Assembly (NCBI GenBank): GCA_025356295.1
Contig: JANXUJ010000132.1
Coordinates: 1 to 44,284, forward strand
Source: Cyanobacteriota bacterium
GTDB taxonomy: Bacteria; Cyanobacteriota; Cyanobacteriia; Pseudanabaenales; Pseudanabaenaceae
Length of the DNA: 44,284 nt
Direction of reading: 5' to 3'
The notes under the pieces are model-generated. The model was not told the origin of the DNA and did not search any database. It saw only the letters and a list, made by a program, of their open reading frames with translations. This document shows, piece by piece, positions 10,112 through 19,485 of the stretch. Numbering within the stretch: position 1 is the first letter of the stretch; every line of letters begins with the position of its first letter. Made by a program: the position numbers and the translations under genes.

Positions 10112-11939
10112 CAGCGATGCGAAAACCTGTACTGCGATCGCCCTGATTAACAGCATTCTTAGATCGCTTTGCTGAACGACAATAATCAGCAGGATCATGC
10201 CACGAGCCGCCGCGCACAACTCGACAACTGCGATCGCCGCCTTGAGTCCATGCAGTCCCATCGGTTGGCAACAGGTCATAATCATCATGCCAACTATCCT
10301 CACACCATTCCCACAAGTTGCCATGCATGTCATGCAGTCCAAAGGCATTCGCAGGATAACTACCAACTTCAGTTGTGGCAGTGTTACTAATCCCTGCGGG
10401 TGCATATCTATAAGGAATCGCCGCATTGTAGTTACCCAGATTTGCGGCGATCGTTTCACCAAAATAAAAAGGCGTAGTTGTTCCCGCTCGACAAGCATAT
10501 TCCCACTCCGATTCACTTGGTAGTCGATAGGGTTTATGGGTGCGATCGCTTAATTTCTGACAGAAGCTCTGCACGTCATCCCATGAGACTGACTCCACAG
10601 GGCGATCGCTATTGCCAATAAAAATCGCAGGATTATTATTCATTAACACTTTCCATTGTCTTTGAGTAATCGGAAAGCGCGAAATAAAAAAAGATGGAAT
10701 ATCAACAATATGCCGAGGACTCTCTTCCGCCCTATGCCCTATTTCGCCAATCGGCGAACCGATATAAAACTTACCTGCGGGAATATATACCATTTCTAAA
10801 CCAATCGATTTACCTTGCAGATTTCCCAAAGCCTCAATGTATGAGTTTCCTCGCCTTTGACGATTGTTAATTTGCAATTGAACTTTACTAAAGAGTCCAA
10901 GCCCGATGCGATTAATCGTAACGTGTGCTGTCTCAAAAGAGAATTGGGATAATGCAGGAGCGATCGCTTGATTTAGTTTTGCGGTACTAGATCGCGGTAC
11001 TACATATGCTCGATAGACTGAAGAAGTCACGTTCTTGAGATCATCTAAAACAGCTTGCGCCGTCTGATAGCGCTGACTTGGCGCTGATGCAATCAAGCGA
11101 TCAAGTATCTGACCCAGAGAAGGACTAATCGAGTTGTCAACCAAAAAATCTCGCCATATCCATGTTCCATCCATATCCATTAAGTCAAAAGGAGAAACAT
11201 CAGTCAGCAAATGCAGACAAGTCACGCCCAAACTATAAAGATCGCTGGCAAATATCGCTTTGCCACGAGCTTGCTCTGGCGCAACATACACAGCACTGCC
11301 GATACCTGTCCCTGTCTGCATCAACGCGCTTGTAGTCACAAATTTCGCCGCCCCAAAATCGACCAATACATGACTACCCGAAGTCATAGAGTCACTCGAA
11401 GTCATAGAGTCACTCGAAAACCGTCGCCGAATGATATTTTCAGGCTTGATGTCGCGATGGATCACATGGCGATCGTGAATGAATTGCAGAATAGGAAGTA
11501 AATCTGTTAACAGCACTCTAATTTTGGCTTCGTTAAAAGCTCCCTGCGATCGCAGTTCTTGCAACAGGTCTTGTCCATCAATAAATTCTTGAATCAAATA
11601 TTGCCGACCATCATGCTCAAGATGAGCAAATAATGTCGGTATTTGCGGATATTTGCCTAGATCATCTAGCCTGATCGCTTCTTGCTGAAAGAGTTCAGCC
11701 GCCTTAACCGCAGTGCCAATATCGGCTGGAAAAAATTGCTTAATTACACAAATAGGATGAGAAGGAAGTGCTTCATCAATCCCAATAAAGGTTCTCCCAA
11801 AACCACCTTGACCAAGAATTTTAATTGCCCGATAGCGATCGCCTATTTTCAACCTTGAGCCGCATTGTTGACAAAAATTTAAATTTGGCGATCGCTCTGG
11901 ATTTTGATAATTACAGCTAGGATCAAGACAGTGACTCAT
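10095..11939 (-). CDS. Zinc-ribbon Ser/Thr protein kinase with C-terminal formylglycine-generating-enzyme-like (SUMF1) domain
   Basis: 'CLDPSCNYQNPERSPNLNFCQQCG', 'LGQGGFGRTF...VIHRDIKPENII...LVDFGAAK', then 'LEMVYIPAGKFYIGSPIGE...PVESVSWDDVQSFC...RLPSESEWEYACRAGT...GNLWEWCEDSW...VVRGGSW'. Confidence 0.9.
   Translation of the reverse strand: MSHCLDPSCNYQNPERSPNLNFCQQCGSRLKIGDRYRAIKILGQGGFGRTFIGIDEALPSHPICVIKQFFPADIGTAVKAAELFQQEAIRLDDLGKYPQIPTLFAHLEHDGRQYLIQEFIDGQDLLQELRSQGAFNEAKIRVLLTDLLPILQFIHDRHVIHRDIKPENIIRRRFSSDSMTSSDSMTSGSHVLVDFGAAKFVTTSALMQTGTGIGSAVYVAPEQARGKAIFASDLYSLGVTCLHLLTDVSPFDLMDMDGTWIWRDFLVDNSISPSLGQILDRLIASAPSQRYQTAQAVLDDLKNVTSSVYRAYVVPRSSTAKLNQAIAPALSQFSFETAHVTINRIGLGLFSKVQLQINNRQRRGNSYIEALGNLQGKSIGLEMVYIPAGKFYIGSPIGEIGHRAEESPRHIVDIPSFFISRFPITQRQWKVLMNNNPAIFIGNSDRPVESVSWDDVQSFCQKLSDRTHKPYRLPSESEWEYACRAGTTTPFYFGETIAANLGNYNAAIPYRYAPAGISNTATTEVGSYPANAFGLHDMHGNLWEWCEDSWHDDYDLLPTDGTAWTQGGDRSCRVVRGGSWHDPADYCRSAKRSKNAVNQGDRSTGFRIAVSLTG
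11379..11414. repeat. 2 x 18-bp tandem duplication in the kinase gene
   Basis: cgaagtcatagagtcact repeated twice exactly. Confidence 0.9.
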
Positions 11940-11971
11940 AGTTAAGTAGCTTAGCATAATTAAAAAACCAG

Positions 11972-12010
11972 AGCTAATGGTAAGTCCGCGTAGCGGACTT
12001 ACCATTAGCT
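11972..12010. terminator. Intergenic perfect hairpin
   Basis: AGCTAATGGTAAGTCCGC-GTA-GCGGACTTACCATTAGCT. Confidence 0.6.
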
Positions 12011-12021
12011 ACTTGCACTAA

Positions 12022-12822
12022 CTATTGATTAGGAATAGAGTCCATCTTGGCAAAACCAATTACTTGCATCTTCCCTTCCGTAAATTCTAGTTTTAGAACT
12101 CTCGCAGTAATACCTCTAGCCTCTAATTGCCGCAAGTCTAATACCTTATTCAGCCCCTGAGCAAAAGCACTGGCAATCTTATCAGGAATTGGCGTTCCTT
12201 CTAATTCAATCTTAGGATTAATAATCTGTAATTTAGTTCCACCAAGCGTCTTCAGTTCTGCTTTGACCGAAACATTTAGCTTGCTCGGTTCAGGTTTAGC
12301 GGTCGTTGGTTGTGACTGCAATGTCGCTGCTAGAAGAATGAGATCGCCTTCCAAAAAAGTCACCTCTGGATTGACTAAATCAAAAATTTCAGGCTTACCT
12401 TTACTTGTGCCAGTAATATCGATGCTGAGATTTTTAAAAGAAGACTGCACAATTGGCGATCGTAAAGCTACATTGATATCTTCTGACCGCAACACCACTC
12501 TAGCCGCAGCCTGCAAAGGACGGCGCAAGACGATTTTGCCCGCTTGCAACGCCGTAGGATCAATGCTGATCGGATCAGTCTCAAGGTCTATCTCATCAAT
12601 TCGCAAAAACTCTAAAACATAAACGCCCCGACCCGCTACTCGAATGCGATCAACATTGCCTAACAGAATTTGATAGTTAGGAGCATTATCAACCCTCACT
12701 TCTAGAGTATCAGCACGAACAATCTGTCCACGCAAAAAATCTGTCGCAATCCGATCAATCGCGATTCCAGGCGCGCCCGCTACACCCAGAACCGTAGTCA
12801 ATAACCCAGCAAAAAATTCCAT
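12022..12822 (-). CDS. DUF2993 (LmeA-like) domain protein
   Basis: 'GIAIDRIATDFLRGQIVRADTLEVRVDNAPNYQILLGNVDRIRVAGRGVYVLEFLRIDEIDLETDPISID' typical of cyanobacterial DUF2993. Confidence 0.75.
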   Translation of the reverse strand: MEFFAGLLTTVLGVAGAPGIAIDRIATDFLRGQIVRADTLEVRVDNAPNYQILLGNVDRIRVAGRGVYVLEFLRIDEIDLETDPISIDPTALQAGKIVLRRPLQAAARVVLRSEDINVALRSPIVQSSFKNLSIDITGTSKGKPEIFDLVNPEVTFLEGDLILLAATLQSQPTTAKPEPSKLNVSVKAELKTLGGTKLQIINPKIELEGTPIPDKIASAFAQGLNKVLDLRQLEARGITARVLKLEFTEGKMQVIGFAKMDSIPNQ

Positions 12823-12850
12823 AATACGCAGATGAGTATTTCTGTCATCA

Positions 12851-12885
12851 TATATCAAGTCGAAGCTTCGCTTCGACTTGATATA
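12851..12885. terminator. Intergenic perfect hairpin
   Basis: TATATCAAGTCGAAGC-TTC-GCTTCGACTTGATATA. Confidence 0.6.
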
Positions 12886-12898
12886 TTTTTAAAGACTA

Positions 12899-13405
12899 AT
12901 GACTATGCAAATTCGATTAGCTGTAGAAGTCGATTTAGAGGCGATCGTGGAGATATATAATGCAGCTATTCCGACTCGTCTAGCTACTGCCGATCTCACT
13001 CCAGTTTCAGTCGAAAGCCGCCGCGATTGGTTTTATTCTCATAGCGATCGCTACCCTGTCTGGGTGATTACAGATCATGAGCAAATTATTGGCTGGCTGA
13101 GCTTACAAATGTTTTACGGTCGCATTGCCTATCACAAGACTGCCGAAGTGAGTATTTATATTGCCCCTACACATCAAGGTCAAGGTATTGGCACAAAGTT
13201 GCTTAGTTATGCGATCGCTACTTGTCCAAAGCTAGATATTCATCAACTTGTAGGCTTTGTCTTTGATCACAACGCCGCTAGTCGACATTTATTTGTTAGT
13301 TTTGGCTTTGAGCAATGGGGCTTTTTGCCAAAAATCGCCGAATTAGATGGTACAGAACAAAGTTTAATAATTCTCGGCAAGATTATTCATAACATAGATT
13401 CATAA
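12899..13405 (+). CDS. GNAT family N-acetyltransferase (phosphinothricin acetyltransferase-like)
   Basis: 'IRLAVEVDLEAIVEIYNAAIPTRLATADLTPVSVESRRDWF...AEVSIYIAPTHQGQGIGTKLL...VGFVFDHNAASRHLFVSFGFEQWG'. Confidence 0.88.
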   Translation: MTMQIRLAVEVDLEAIVEIYNAAIPTRLATADLTPVSVESRRDWFYSHSDRYPVWVITDHEQIIGWLSLQMFYGRIAYHKTAEVSIYIAPTHQGQGIGTKLLSYAIATCPKLDIHQLVGFVFDHNAASRHLFVSFGFEQWGFLPKIAELDGTEQSLIILGKIIHNIDS

Positions 13406-13477
13406 ATAGGCATTAGGTCATGCCCGCGCTTCGCGAGGGATATGATCATTTTTCTAGACAATATTGCCACAACCAAA

Positions 13478-14272
13478 ATGAAAAACACTTCAAAATCAAT
13501 CAAGTTTCTAGGATTACTTCTACTAATTAGCGCCCTCTACATCATCTCAATTAGAACAAATTTAGCTAGTTTAAATACGGGTGTAAATTCTACTCGTGTA
13601 AGTGCTGATTCAAACATAAGTGCTAACTCTATCTATCAATCCAAAATCCCACCTAGTACTGATGGAATCGGTAAAATCTATATGGGTCGAGAAATCGCCC
13701 AAGTTATGGGACATCAGGGCGCAGGTTGGCTAGAGCGCGATAGCCGTGAAGTTGAAGAGAACCCCAATCAACTTATTACAGAATTAGAACTAAAACCAAC
13801 TGATATTGTCGCCGATATTGGTGCAGGAACAGGCTATTTTAGTTTTAAAATCGCAACCCTATTGCCATCTAGCAAGGTTGTCGCAGTCGATATTCAGCCC
13901 GAAATGATTGAGATTTTGGAACTTCTTAAACAAGAGAAAAAGATATTAAATGTGGAAACAAGATTAGGAACTGTTAGCAATCCCAATCTACCCGAATCCA
14001 GTATTGACATGGCTTTGATGGTTGATGCTTATCACGAGTTCGATCATCCAAGAGAAATGCTCCAGAACATCGTCAAAGCACTTAAGCCCAATGGTCGAGT
14101 TGTTTTAGCAGAATACAAAGGTGAAAATCCATTTGTGGCGATTAAGCCCTTACATAAGATGACCCAAAAGCAGGTCAAAAAAGAGATGACTGCTGTCGGG
14201 CTGAGTTGGCAGAAGACCAAAGATAATCTGCCGCAACAGCATTTGATGATATTCCAGAAGTTATCTACTTAA
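13478..14272 (+). CDS. Class I SAM-dependent methyltransferase with N-terminal membrane anchor/signal
   Basis: N-terminal hydrophobic 'SIKFLGLLLLISALYIISI', then 'DIVADIGAGTGYFSFKIATLLPSSKVVAVDIQPEMIEIL...DMALMVDAYHEFDHPREMLQNIVKALKPNGRVVLAEYKGE'. Confidence 0.85.
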   Translation: MKNTSKSIKFLGLLLLISALYIISIRTNLASLNTGVNSTRVSADSNISANSIYQSKIPPSTDGIGKIYMGREIAQVMGHQGAGWLERDSREVEENPNQLITELELKPTDIVADIGAGTGYFSFKIATLLPSSKVVAVDIQPEMIEILELLKQEKKILNVETRLGTVSNPNLPESSIDMALMVDAYHEFDHPREMLQNIVKALKPNGRVVLAEYKGENPFVAIKPLHKMTQKQVKKEMTAVGLSWQKTKDNLPQQHLMIFQKLST

Positions 14273-14300
14273 TTACAGCGCTTTGCGCTGACCTAAAACC

Positions 14301-14351
14301 CAAAAAGATTTTTGAAAGCGGCACTTCGCGCCGCTTTCAAAAATCTTTTTG
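14301..14351. terminator. Long intergenic hairpin
   Basis: CAAAAAGATTTTTGAAAGCGGC...GCCGCTTTCAAAAATCTTTTTG. Confidence 0.65.
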
Positions 14352-14456
14352 TAATACTTACGCAAATAAACCAAGAAATTTAGTGCGACTACTTCTCTTT
14401 AGGTTTGATTAGAGCGCAAGGCGGTATAGTATTCACAAGTTTTTATAAAAACAGCT

Positions 14457-15065
14457 ATGCCCAGAGAACTAAAGAACGCTAACAAAGAAGAAGATAGCAG
14501 CGATGTCTCACCCAACGTGTTGCGCGTTGTTTTAGCATTTCGGCGCTGGGGCTGGGTGTCTTTTTGGACACAAGTAGTTTTGTGCGTAGTTTCAGCACTG
14601 GTCTTGTTACAACTTATTCTATTAAAAGCGCCTTCCACAGCCACACCAACAGGAGCCGATAGCAATCCTGCCACATTGCCCGGACTTAGCTTTGCATGGG
14701 CAGGCATCGCCGTCCTCGGTGCAAGTATCTTCTGGAATTTTCGTTATACCCAGATGGCAAAAAAACTGCGATCGCCCGATCGCCCAACCAAGACCCAAAC
14801 TATATTCCAAATCAAAATTGGATTGATCATTAATTTGGTCGGTATGTTGATCACTCTAGTCGGGGCTGCCTCGATTGTCGGCGCGTTGACTCTGCGATCG
14901 CAACAAGGCGTATTTGCAGGCGCAGGTAACTTCAACCTCACCATTCAGCCCCTAGACTTCCAGATTATCCAAGCTAGTTTTAATATCATCTTTGCCCATT
15001 TTGTCGGCTTAGTCGGCTCACTTTTCCTCCTTAACCGCGCCACTGACAAGCCTAATCGAGAATGA
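14457..15065 (+). CDS. DUF3611 family membrane protein
   Basis: 'VSPNVLRVVLAFRRWGWVSFWTQVVLCVVSALVLL...FWNFRYTQMAKKL...PTKTQTIFQIKIGLIINLVGMLITLVGA'. Confidence 0.75.
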   Translation: MPRELKNANKEEDSSDVSPNVLRVVLAFRRWGWVSFWTQVVLCVVSALVLLQLILLKAPSTATPTGADSNPATLPGLSFAWAGIAVLGASIFWNFRYTQMAKKLRSPDRPTKTQTIFQIKIGLIINLVGMLITLVGAASIVGALTLRSQQGVFAGAGNFNLTIQPLDFQIIQASFNIIFAHFVGLVGSLFLLNRATDKPNRE

Positions 15066-15073
15066 CCATTAGT

Positions 15074-15110
15074 AATCAAAGGGGGGATGCTTCGCATCCC
15101 CCCTTTGATT
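15074..15110. terminator. Hairpin after DUF3611 gene
   Basis: AATCAAAGGGGGGATGC-TTC-GCATCCCCCCTTTGATT followed by T-run. Confidence 0.8.
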
Positions 15111-15144
15111 TTTTTTAGCGATAGAATATAAAGAAATGTGAATA

Positions 15145-15921
15145 GTGGCAAAAACGATGCAGTGGAAGCAGATCGAAGAGAATTGGGTGCTAACACCGCC
15201 CAAACCCAAAGGCGTGATTCACTTTCTCGGTGGTGCATTTTTTGCCGCCGCGCCCCATGTCGCCTATGGTCGAGTTTTAGAGCAGCTTGCCAAAAATGAT
15301 TATGCGATCGTTGCCACCCCATTCTTAAACAACACCTTCGATCATCGTCAGATTGCCAGCCAAGTTCATACCTCATTTCGCAAAGCGCGTAGCAAACTAT
15401 TTCTCGATTATTTCCCCGTATTTGGGATGGGACATAGCATGGGTTGTAAAATTCATCTATTAATGAACTGTCTCTACAACCCCACCCGCGCTGGCAACAT
15501 CTTCATCGCTTACAACAACTACAGCGCTGATCGCTCGATTCCTTTTTTTAAAGAATTAGCTGGCACAATCCCCGAAATGTCGTCTATGGACTTCACGCCC
15601 ACCCCCAAAGAAACCGAGCAACTGGTCACTGCCAATTATCAAACCACACATAACCTATTAGTCAAATTCGTGGACGATGGCATTGATGAAATTTCGATCC
15701 TCGCCAAGCTGCTCCAGCACAAATTTTCTCAAACCGTAACTGTGCAAACTCTAGAAGGCACTCACCTCACCTCAATGGGGCTAGATATGAAATGGCAAGC
15801 AGGTTCTAGTTTCTCGGCGATCGATGCGATCGCGCAATGGGTCAAGCAAGAAATGCACAAAAACAATCAGAGTTTAGAGCTAGTTTTATTAGACTGGCTC
15901 GCTAAACAAGTCAAGCAATGA
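15145..15921 (+). CDS. DUF1350 family protein (alpha/beta-hydrolase-like)
   Basis: 'WVLTPPKPKGVIHFLGGAFFAAAPHVAYGRVLEQLAKNDYAIVATPFLNTFDH...FGMGHSMGCKIHLL'. Confidence 0.8.
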   Translation: MAKTMQWKQIEENWVLTPPKPKGVIHFLGGAFFAAAPHVAYGRVLEQLAKNDYAIVATPFLNNTFDHRQIASQVHTSFRKARSKLFLDYFPVFGMGHSMGCKIHLLMNCLYNPTRAGNIFIAYNNYSADRSIPFFKELAGTIPEMSSMDFTPTPKETEQLVTANYQTTHNLLVKFVDDGIDEISILAKLLQHKFSQTVTVQTLEGTHLTSMGLDMKWQAGSSFSAIDAIAQWVKQEMHKNNQSLELVLLDWLAKQVKQ

Positions 15922-16426
15922 GTAAAAATACTCTATCAAAATCAGCCATGAACTACAATAAAGCTAGGTTAAAATTGATTGATTTTGTGTTTGTATAGAA
16001 GTGATTAGAATTTCTAATACTATTAAAGTTAGTGATTATTCACATTAGTTTTAGGATTAGTTTTAGGATAAGTATGTGTCAGGCGATCATCAAAATAGAC
16101 TAATACATAATTAGTTTTCCTAACATAAATCCACAACCAAATTTTTCAATTAATCCTCACTCTCAGAAGCTTTAAGCCTCTAAAAAAAAGAAATTTTTCA
16201 TAAACAACTGTCAGAAGATATATCTAGCTTATTAAAGTTATATAAATTTTTTATATAACTTTGTTCCTAAACATCTCTAGATATCGCTAAATATAGAGAA
16301 TCACAAAAAGTTTCTTCTAAAAAAAAGTAAACGTGGCTACGCAATTTATGTTTAAATTGTAAACATCGTTCAAGAACTTCACAAGAAGAATTCCTGATAA
16401 GATTAACTTATACAAAGCAAAAAATA

Positions 16427-16482
16427 TTCCACCACTCACGGGACTAAAAAGCCCCTAAAAAGCTCTAGAGCAACTGGTGGAA
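16427..16482 (+). promoter_or_regulatory. Candidate structured element in the rbcL 5' UTR
   Basis: Outer inverted repeat TTCCACCA (16427-16434)/TGGTGGAA (16475-16482) enclosing the 10-bp palindrome GCTCTAGAGC (16462-16471); lies 40 nt upstream of the rbcL ATG. Confidence 0.4.
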
Positions 16483-16522
16483 ATTCGATTGATTCTCATT
16501 TAACATTAGTAAGGAGATATTA

Positions 16523-17953
16523 ATGTCTTACTCAAAAACACAGTCTAAGCCCAAAGCTGGCTACGACGCAGGTGTTCAGGACTATAAACTAAAGTACTAT
16601 ACCCCTGATTACACCCCTAGAGATACCGACCTTCTCGCTGCATTCCGCTTCGTGCCTCAACCCGGCGTACCTCCAGAAGAAGCTGCTGCTGCGGTAGCTG
16701 CTGAATCTTCGACAGGTACATGGACAACTGTATGGACAGACTTGTTGACCGACCTCGATCGCTACAAAGGTCGTTGCTATGATGTCGAGCCAGTAGCTAA
16801 CGAAGACAATCAATACATTGCTTACATCGCTTATCCTCTTGACTTGTTCGAGGAAGGTTCTGTAACCAACTTGCTAACCTCATTGGTTGGTAACGTATTT
16901 GGTTTCAAAGCTCTTCGCGCACTTCGTCTAGAAGACATCCGTGTGCCGATCGCTTACCTAAAAACATTCCAAGGACCACCTCACGGTATCCAAGTAGAAC
17001 GCGACAAACTCAACAAGTACGGTCGTCCTTTGCTCGGTTGTACCATCAAGCCTAAATTGGGATTATCGGCTAAGAACTATGGTCGTGCCGTATACGAGTG
17101 TCTTCGCGGCGGTTTGGACTTCACCAAAGACGACGAAAACATCAACTCTCAGCCTTTCATGCGTTGGCGCGATCGCTTCCTGTTCGTTCAAGAAGCAATC
17201 GAAAAAGCTCAAGCTGAAAGCGGCGAAATCAAGGGTCACTACTTGAACGTCACCGCTCCAACTTGTGAGCAAATGATGGAACGTGCAGCTTTCGCAAAAG
17301 AAATCGGCACACCGATCATCATGCATGACTTCTTGACTGGTGGCTTCACAGCTAACACCACTCTTGCTAAGTATTGCCGCGACAATGGCTTGCTCCTGCA
17401 CATTCACCGCGCTATGCACGCCGTTATTGACCGTCAAAAGACTCACGGTATTCACTTCCGCGTTTTGGCTAAGTGTTTGCGTATGTCTGGTGGTGATCAC
17501 CTCCATTCGGGAACCGTTGTCGGTAAGCTCGAAGGCGAAAAAGGCATCACCATGGGCTTTGTTGACCTAATGCGTGAAGACCACATCGAACTCGATCGCG
17601 AACGTGGTATCTACTTCACTCAAGATTGGGCTTCTATGCCAGGTGTACTTCCTGTTGCATCAGGTGGTATCCATGTATGGCACATGCCAGCGCTCGTGGA
17701 AATCTTCGGCGATGACTCTTGCCTCCAGTTTGGTGGTGGTACTTTGGGACATCCTTGGGGTGCGGCTCCTGGTGCAACTGCTAACCGCGTTGCGCTCGAA
17801 GCTTGCGTACAAGCTCGTAACGAAGGTCGCGACATGATGCGTGAAGGTGGCGACATCCTTCGTGAAGCTGGTCGTTGGTCTCCTGAATTGAACGTTGCTC
17901 TTGAACTCTGGAAAGAAATCAAGTTTGAATTTGAAGCAATGGATACCGTCTAA
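16523..17953 (+). CDS. rbcL: Ribulose-bisphosphate carboxylase large subunit (form IB)
   Basis: '[32 protein letters not shown]...[46 protein letters not shown]...'; preceded by AAGGAGATATT. Confidence 0.99.
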   Translation: MSYSKTQSKPKAGYDAGVQDYKLKYYTPDYTPRDTDLLAAFRFVPQPGVPPEEAAAAVAAESSTGTWTTVWTDLLTDLDRYKGRCYDVEPVANEDNQYIAYIAYPLDLFEEGSVTNLLTSLVGNVFGFKALRALRLEDIRVPIAYLKTFQGPPHGIQVERDKLNKYGRPLLGCTIKPKLGLSAKNYGRAVYECLRGGLDFTKDDENINSQPFMRWRDRFLFVQEAIEKAQAESGEIKGHYLNVTAPTCEQMMERAAFAKEIGTPIIMHDFLTGGFTANTTLAKYCRDNGLLLHIHRAMHAVIDRQKTHGIHFRVLAKCLRMSGGDHLHSGTVVGKLEGEKGITMGFVDLMREDHIELDRERGIYFTQDWASMPGVLPVASGGIHVWHMPALVEIFGDDSCLQFGGGTLGHPWGAAPGATANRVALEACVQARNEGRDMMREGGDILREAGRWSPELNVALELWKEIKFEFEAMDTV

Positions 17954-17965
17954 TTGATTAGCTCT

Positions 17966-18004
17966 ATTACGATAAGTTTTTGCAAAGCAAAAACTTATCG
18001 TAAT
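17966..18004. terminator. Intra-operon perfect hairpin between rbcL and rbcX
   Basis: ATTACGATAAGTTTTTGC-AAA-GCAAAAACTTATCGTAAT. Confidence 0.6.
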
Positions 18005-18026
18005 TAATCTTGGTTAAGTTCAGCCT

Positions 18027-18449
18027 ATGGATATTAAGCGCAGTACTAAGTCCACAGCCAATATGTTGATCAATTTTTTGACCTTCGAGGCTGTCAAGAC
18101 CATTGCCGAGCAACTGCAAGAAACCGATAAGTTAAAAGCTCTTTGGTTTAATCAATTCTCGACGCGCGAAAGACTCCAAAATGGCGAACTTTATATCAAA
18201 GACCTATTCGCGGTCAACCAAGAAATGGCTTTTCGGGTAATGACAGTGCGAGAGCATCTAGCAAATGAAATTTTAGAATTTTTGCCAGAGATGACTCGAA
18301 CTGGAATCCAACAATCAAATATGCAACTTCGCCGTCAACATTTTGAACACATCATGAGTGTTCAGGCTTCTGAGGGATATGCAGAATGCGAGAAGTTAGA
18401 TAATAAATTAGATACTGAGATTGATGAGAAAAGCAATCTCAGTATCTAA
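18027..18449 (+). CDS. rbcX: RuBisCO assembly chaperone RbcX
   Basis: Position between rbcL and rbcS; 'MDIKRSTKSTANMLINFLTFEAVKTIAEQLQETD...NGELYIKDLFAVNQEMAFRVMTVREHLA'. Confidence 0.95.
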   Translation: MDIKRSTKSTANMLINFLTFEAVKTIAEQLQETDKLKALWFNQFSTRERLQNGELYIKDLFAVNQEMAFRVMTVREHLANEILEFLPEMTRTGIQQSNMQLRRQHFEHIMSVQASEGYAECEKLDNKLDTEIDEKSNLSI

Positions 18450-18572
18450 TTTAAAAGCTAATCTCGAAAATCTCTTAGAAGAACCTTTAAAAGCAGTTGT
18501 GGATTCAGATGTTGATAGCGATCGCGCTTTTGTCTAAACCAATCGAAATATAATTATAATCGCGAGAAAATA

Positions 18573-18908
18573 ATGCAAACTTTACCAAAAGAGCGTCATT
18601 ACGAAACTCTTTCCTATCTTCCACCTTTGAGCGATGCTCAAATTACTCGTCAAATCGAGTACACCCTTCAACAAGGTTTCTACCCTGCGATCGAATTCAA
18701 CGAAGATTCCGATCCAGCAATCCATTACTGGACTCTTTGGAAGTTGCCTTTGTTCAATGCCAGAACTCCTCAAGAAGTTTTGACTGAAGTTCAAGCTTGT
18801 CGCTCTAGCTATCCTGGTAGCTTCATCCGCGTTGTTGCTTTCGACAACATCAAGCAGTGCCAAGTCCAAAGCTTCATCGTACACAAGCCTAACGCTGCTC
18901 GTTACTAA
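18573..18908 (+). CDS. rbcS: Ribulose-bisphosphate carboxylase small subunit
   Basis: '[61 protein letters not shown]'. Confidence 0.99.
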   Translation: MQTLPKERHYETLSYLPPLSDAQITRQIEYTLQQGFYPAIEFNEDSDPAIHYWTLWKLPLFNARTPQEVLTEVQACRSSYPGSFIRVVAFDNIKQCQVQSFIVHKPNAARY

Positions 18909-18919
18909 GCTTTAACAAC

Positions 18920-18950
18920 CAAAAAAGCCCCGCAATGCGGGGCTTTTTTG
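18920..18950 (+). terminator. rbcS terminator
   Basis: CAAAAAAGCCCCGC-AAT-GCGGGGCTTTTTTG. Confidence 0.85.
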
Positions 18951-19005
18951 TTTTGATATACTAGGTATCAGGTGATATAAGATCATAAAAACTTACGGTA
19001 AATTA

Positions 19006-19218
19006 ATGCTTGATATCCCAAAGCAATATGTTTTTGATGAGCAGCACCGTCCCCTTGCGGTGCAAATTCCCATAGCTATATATAATCAAATCGAAGAAAT
19101 CTTAGAAAACTTTGGCTTGGCTAAATTGATGCAAGAAGTAGAAGATGATGAGCTACTTTCTGGTGATGATGCTTATTCGTACTATCAATCATTAAAACTA
19201 CAAAATGTGGAAAGTTGA
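19006..19218 (+). CDS. Antitoxin-like small protein, partner of the downstream RelE/ParE toxin
   Basis: 70 aa, 'MLDIPKQYVFDEQHRPLAVQIPIAIYNQIEEILENFGLAKLM'; its 3' end overlaps the start of a RelE-like ORF. Confidence 0.7.
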   Translation: MLDIPKQYVFDEQHRPLAVQIPIAIYNQIEEILENFGLAKLMQEVEDDELLSGDDAYSYYQSLKLQNVES

Positions 19219-19477
19219 TTACACGAAACGATTCCTGAAAGAGCTTGCTCAGCTTCCTGATAATGTGCAAGGACGAATTGAAAATATCATTTTTGACAAA
19301 CTAAAGTCAGAAAATCCGTTTGATCTCGGTTATATCGAAAAGATGAAGGGGCATCCTGACAAATACAAAATTCGTGTGGGTGATTACAGGATTGGTATTT
19401 CTATAGATGTATCTCTCAAGCAAATAGTTTGTCAGAGAGTAGCGCATCGCCGAGAAATATATCGAATTTTCCCGTAA
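19205..19477 (+). CDS. RelE/ParE family toxin
   Basis: 'WKVDYTKRFLKELAQLPDNVQGRIENIIFDKL...MKGHPDKYKIRVGDYRIGISID...VAHRREIYRIFP'. Confidence 0.88.
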   Translation: MWKVDYTKRFLKELAQLPDNVQGRIENIIFDKLKSENPFDLGYIEKMKGHPDKYKIRVGDYRIGISIDVSLKQIVCQRVAHRREIYRIFP

Positions 19478-19485
19478 GATGAAAT

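Noticed and set aside
10169-10523. Plus-strand ORFs 10169-10390 and 10197-10523 and minus ORF 10103-10516
   Set aside because: They overlap the strongly supported FGE domain of the kinase gene in other frames; compositionally unlike proteins.
15922-16426. Specific LysR-type (RbcR/CmpR) sites upstream of rbcL
   Set aside because: Several AT-rich ATTA...TAAT-like patterns occur, but in such AT-rich sequence they cannot be distinguished from chance without a model.
16589-17922. ORFs antisense or out of frame within rbcL
   Set aside because: Long shadow ORFs from codon bias of a highly expressed gene.
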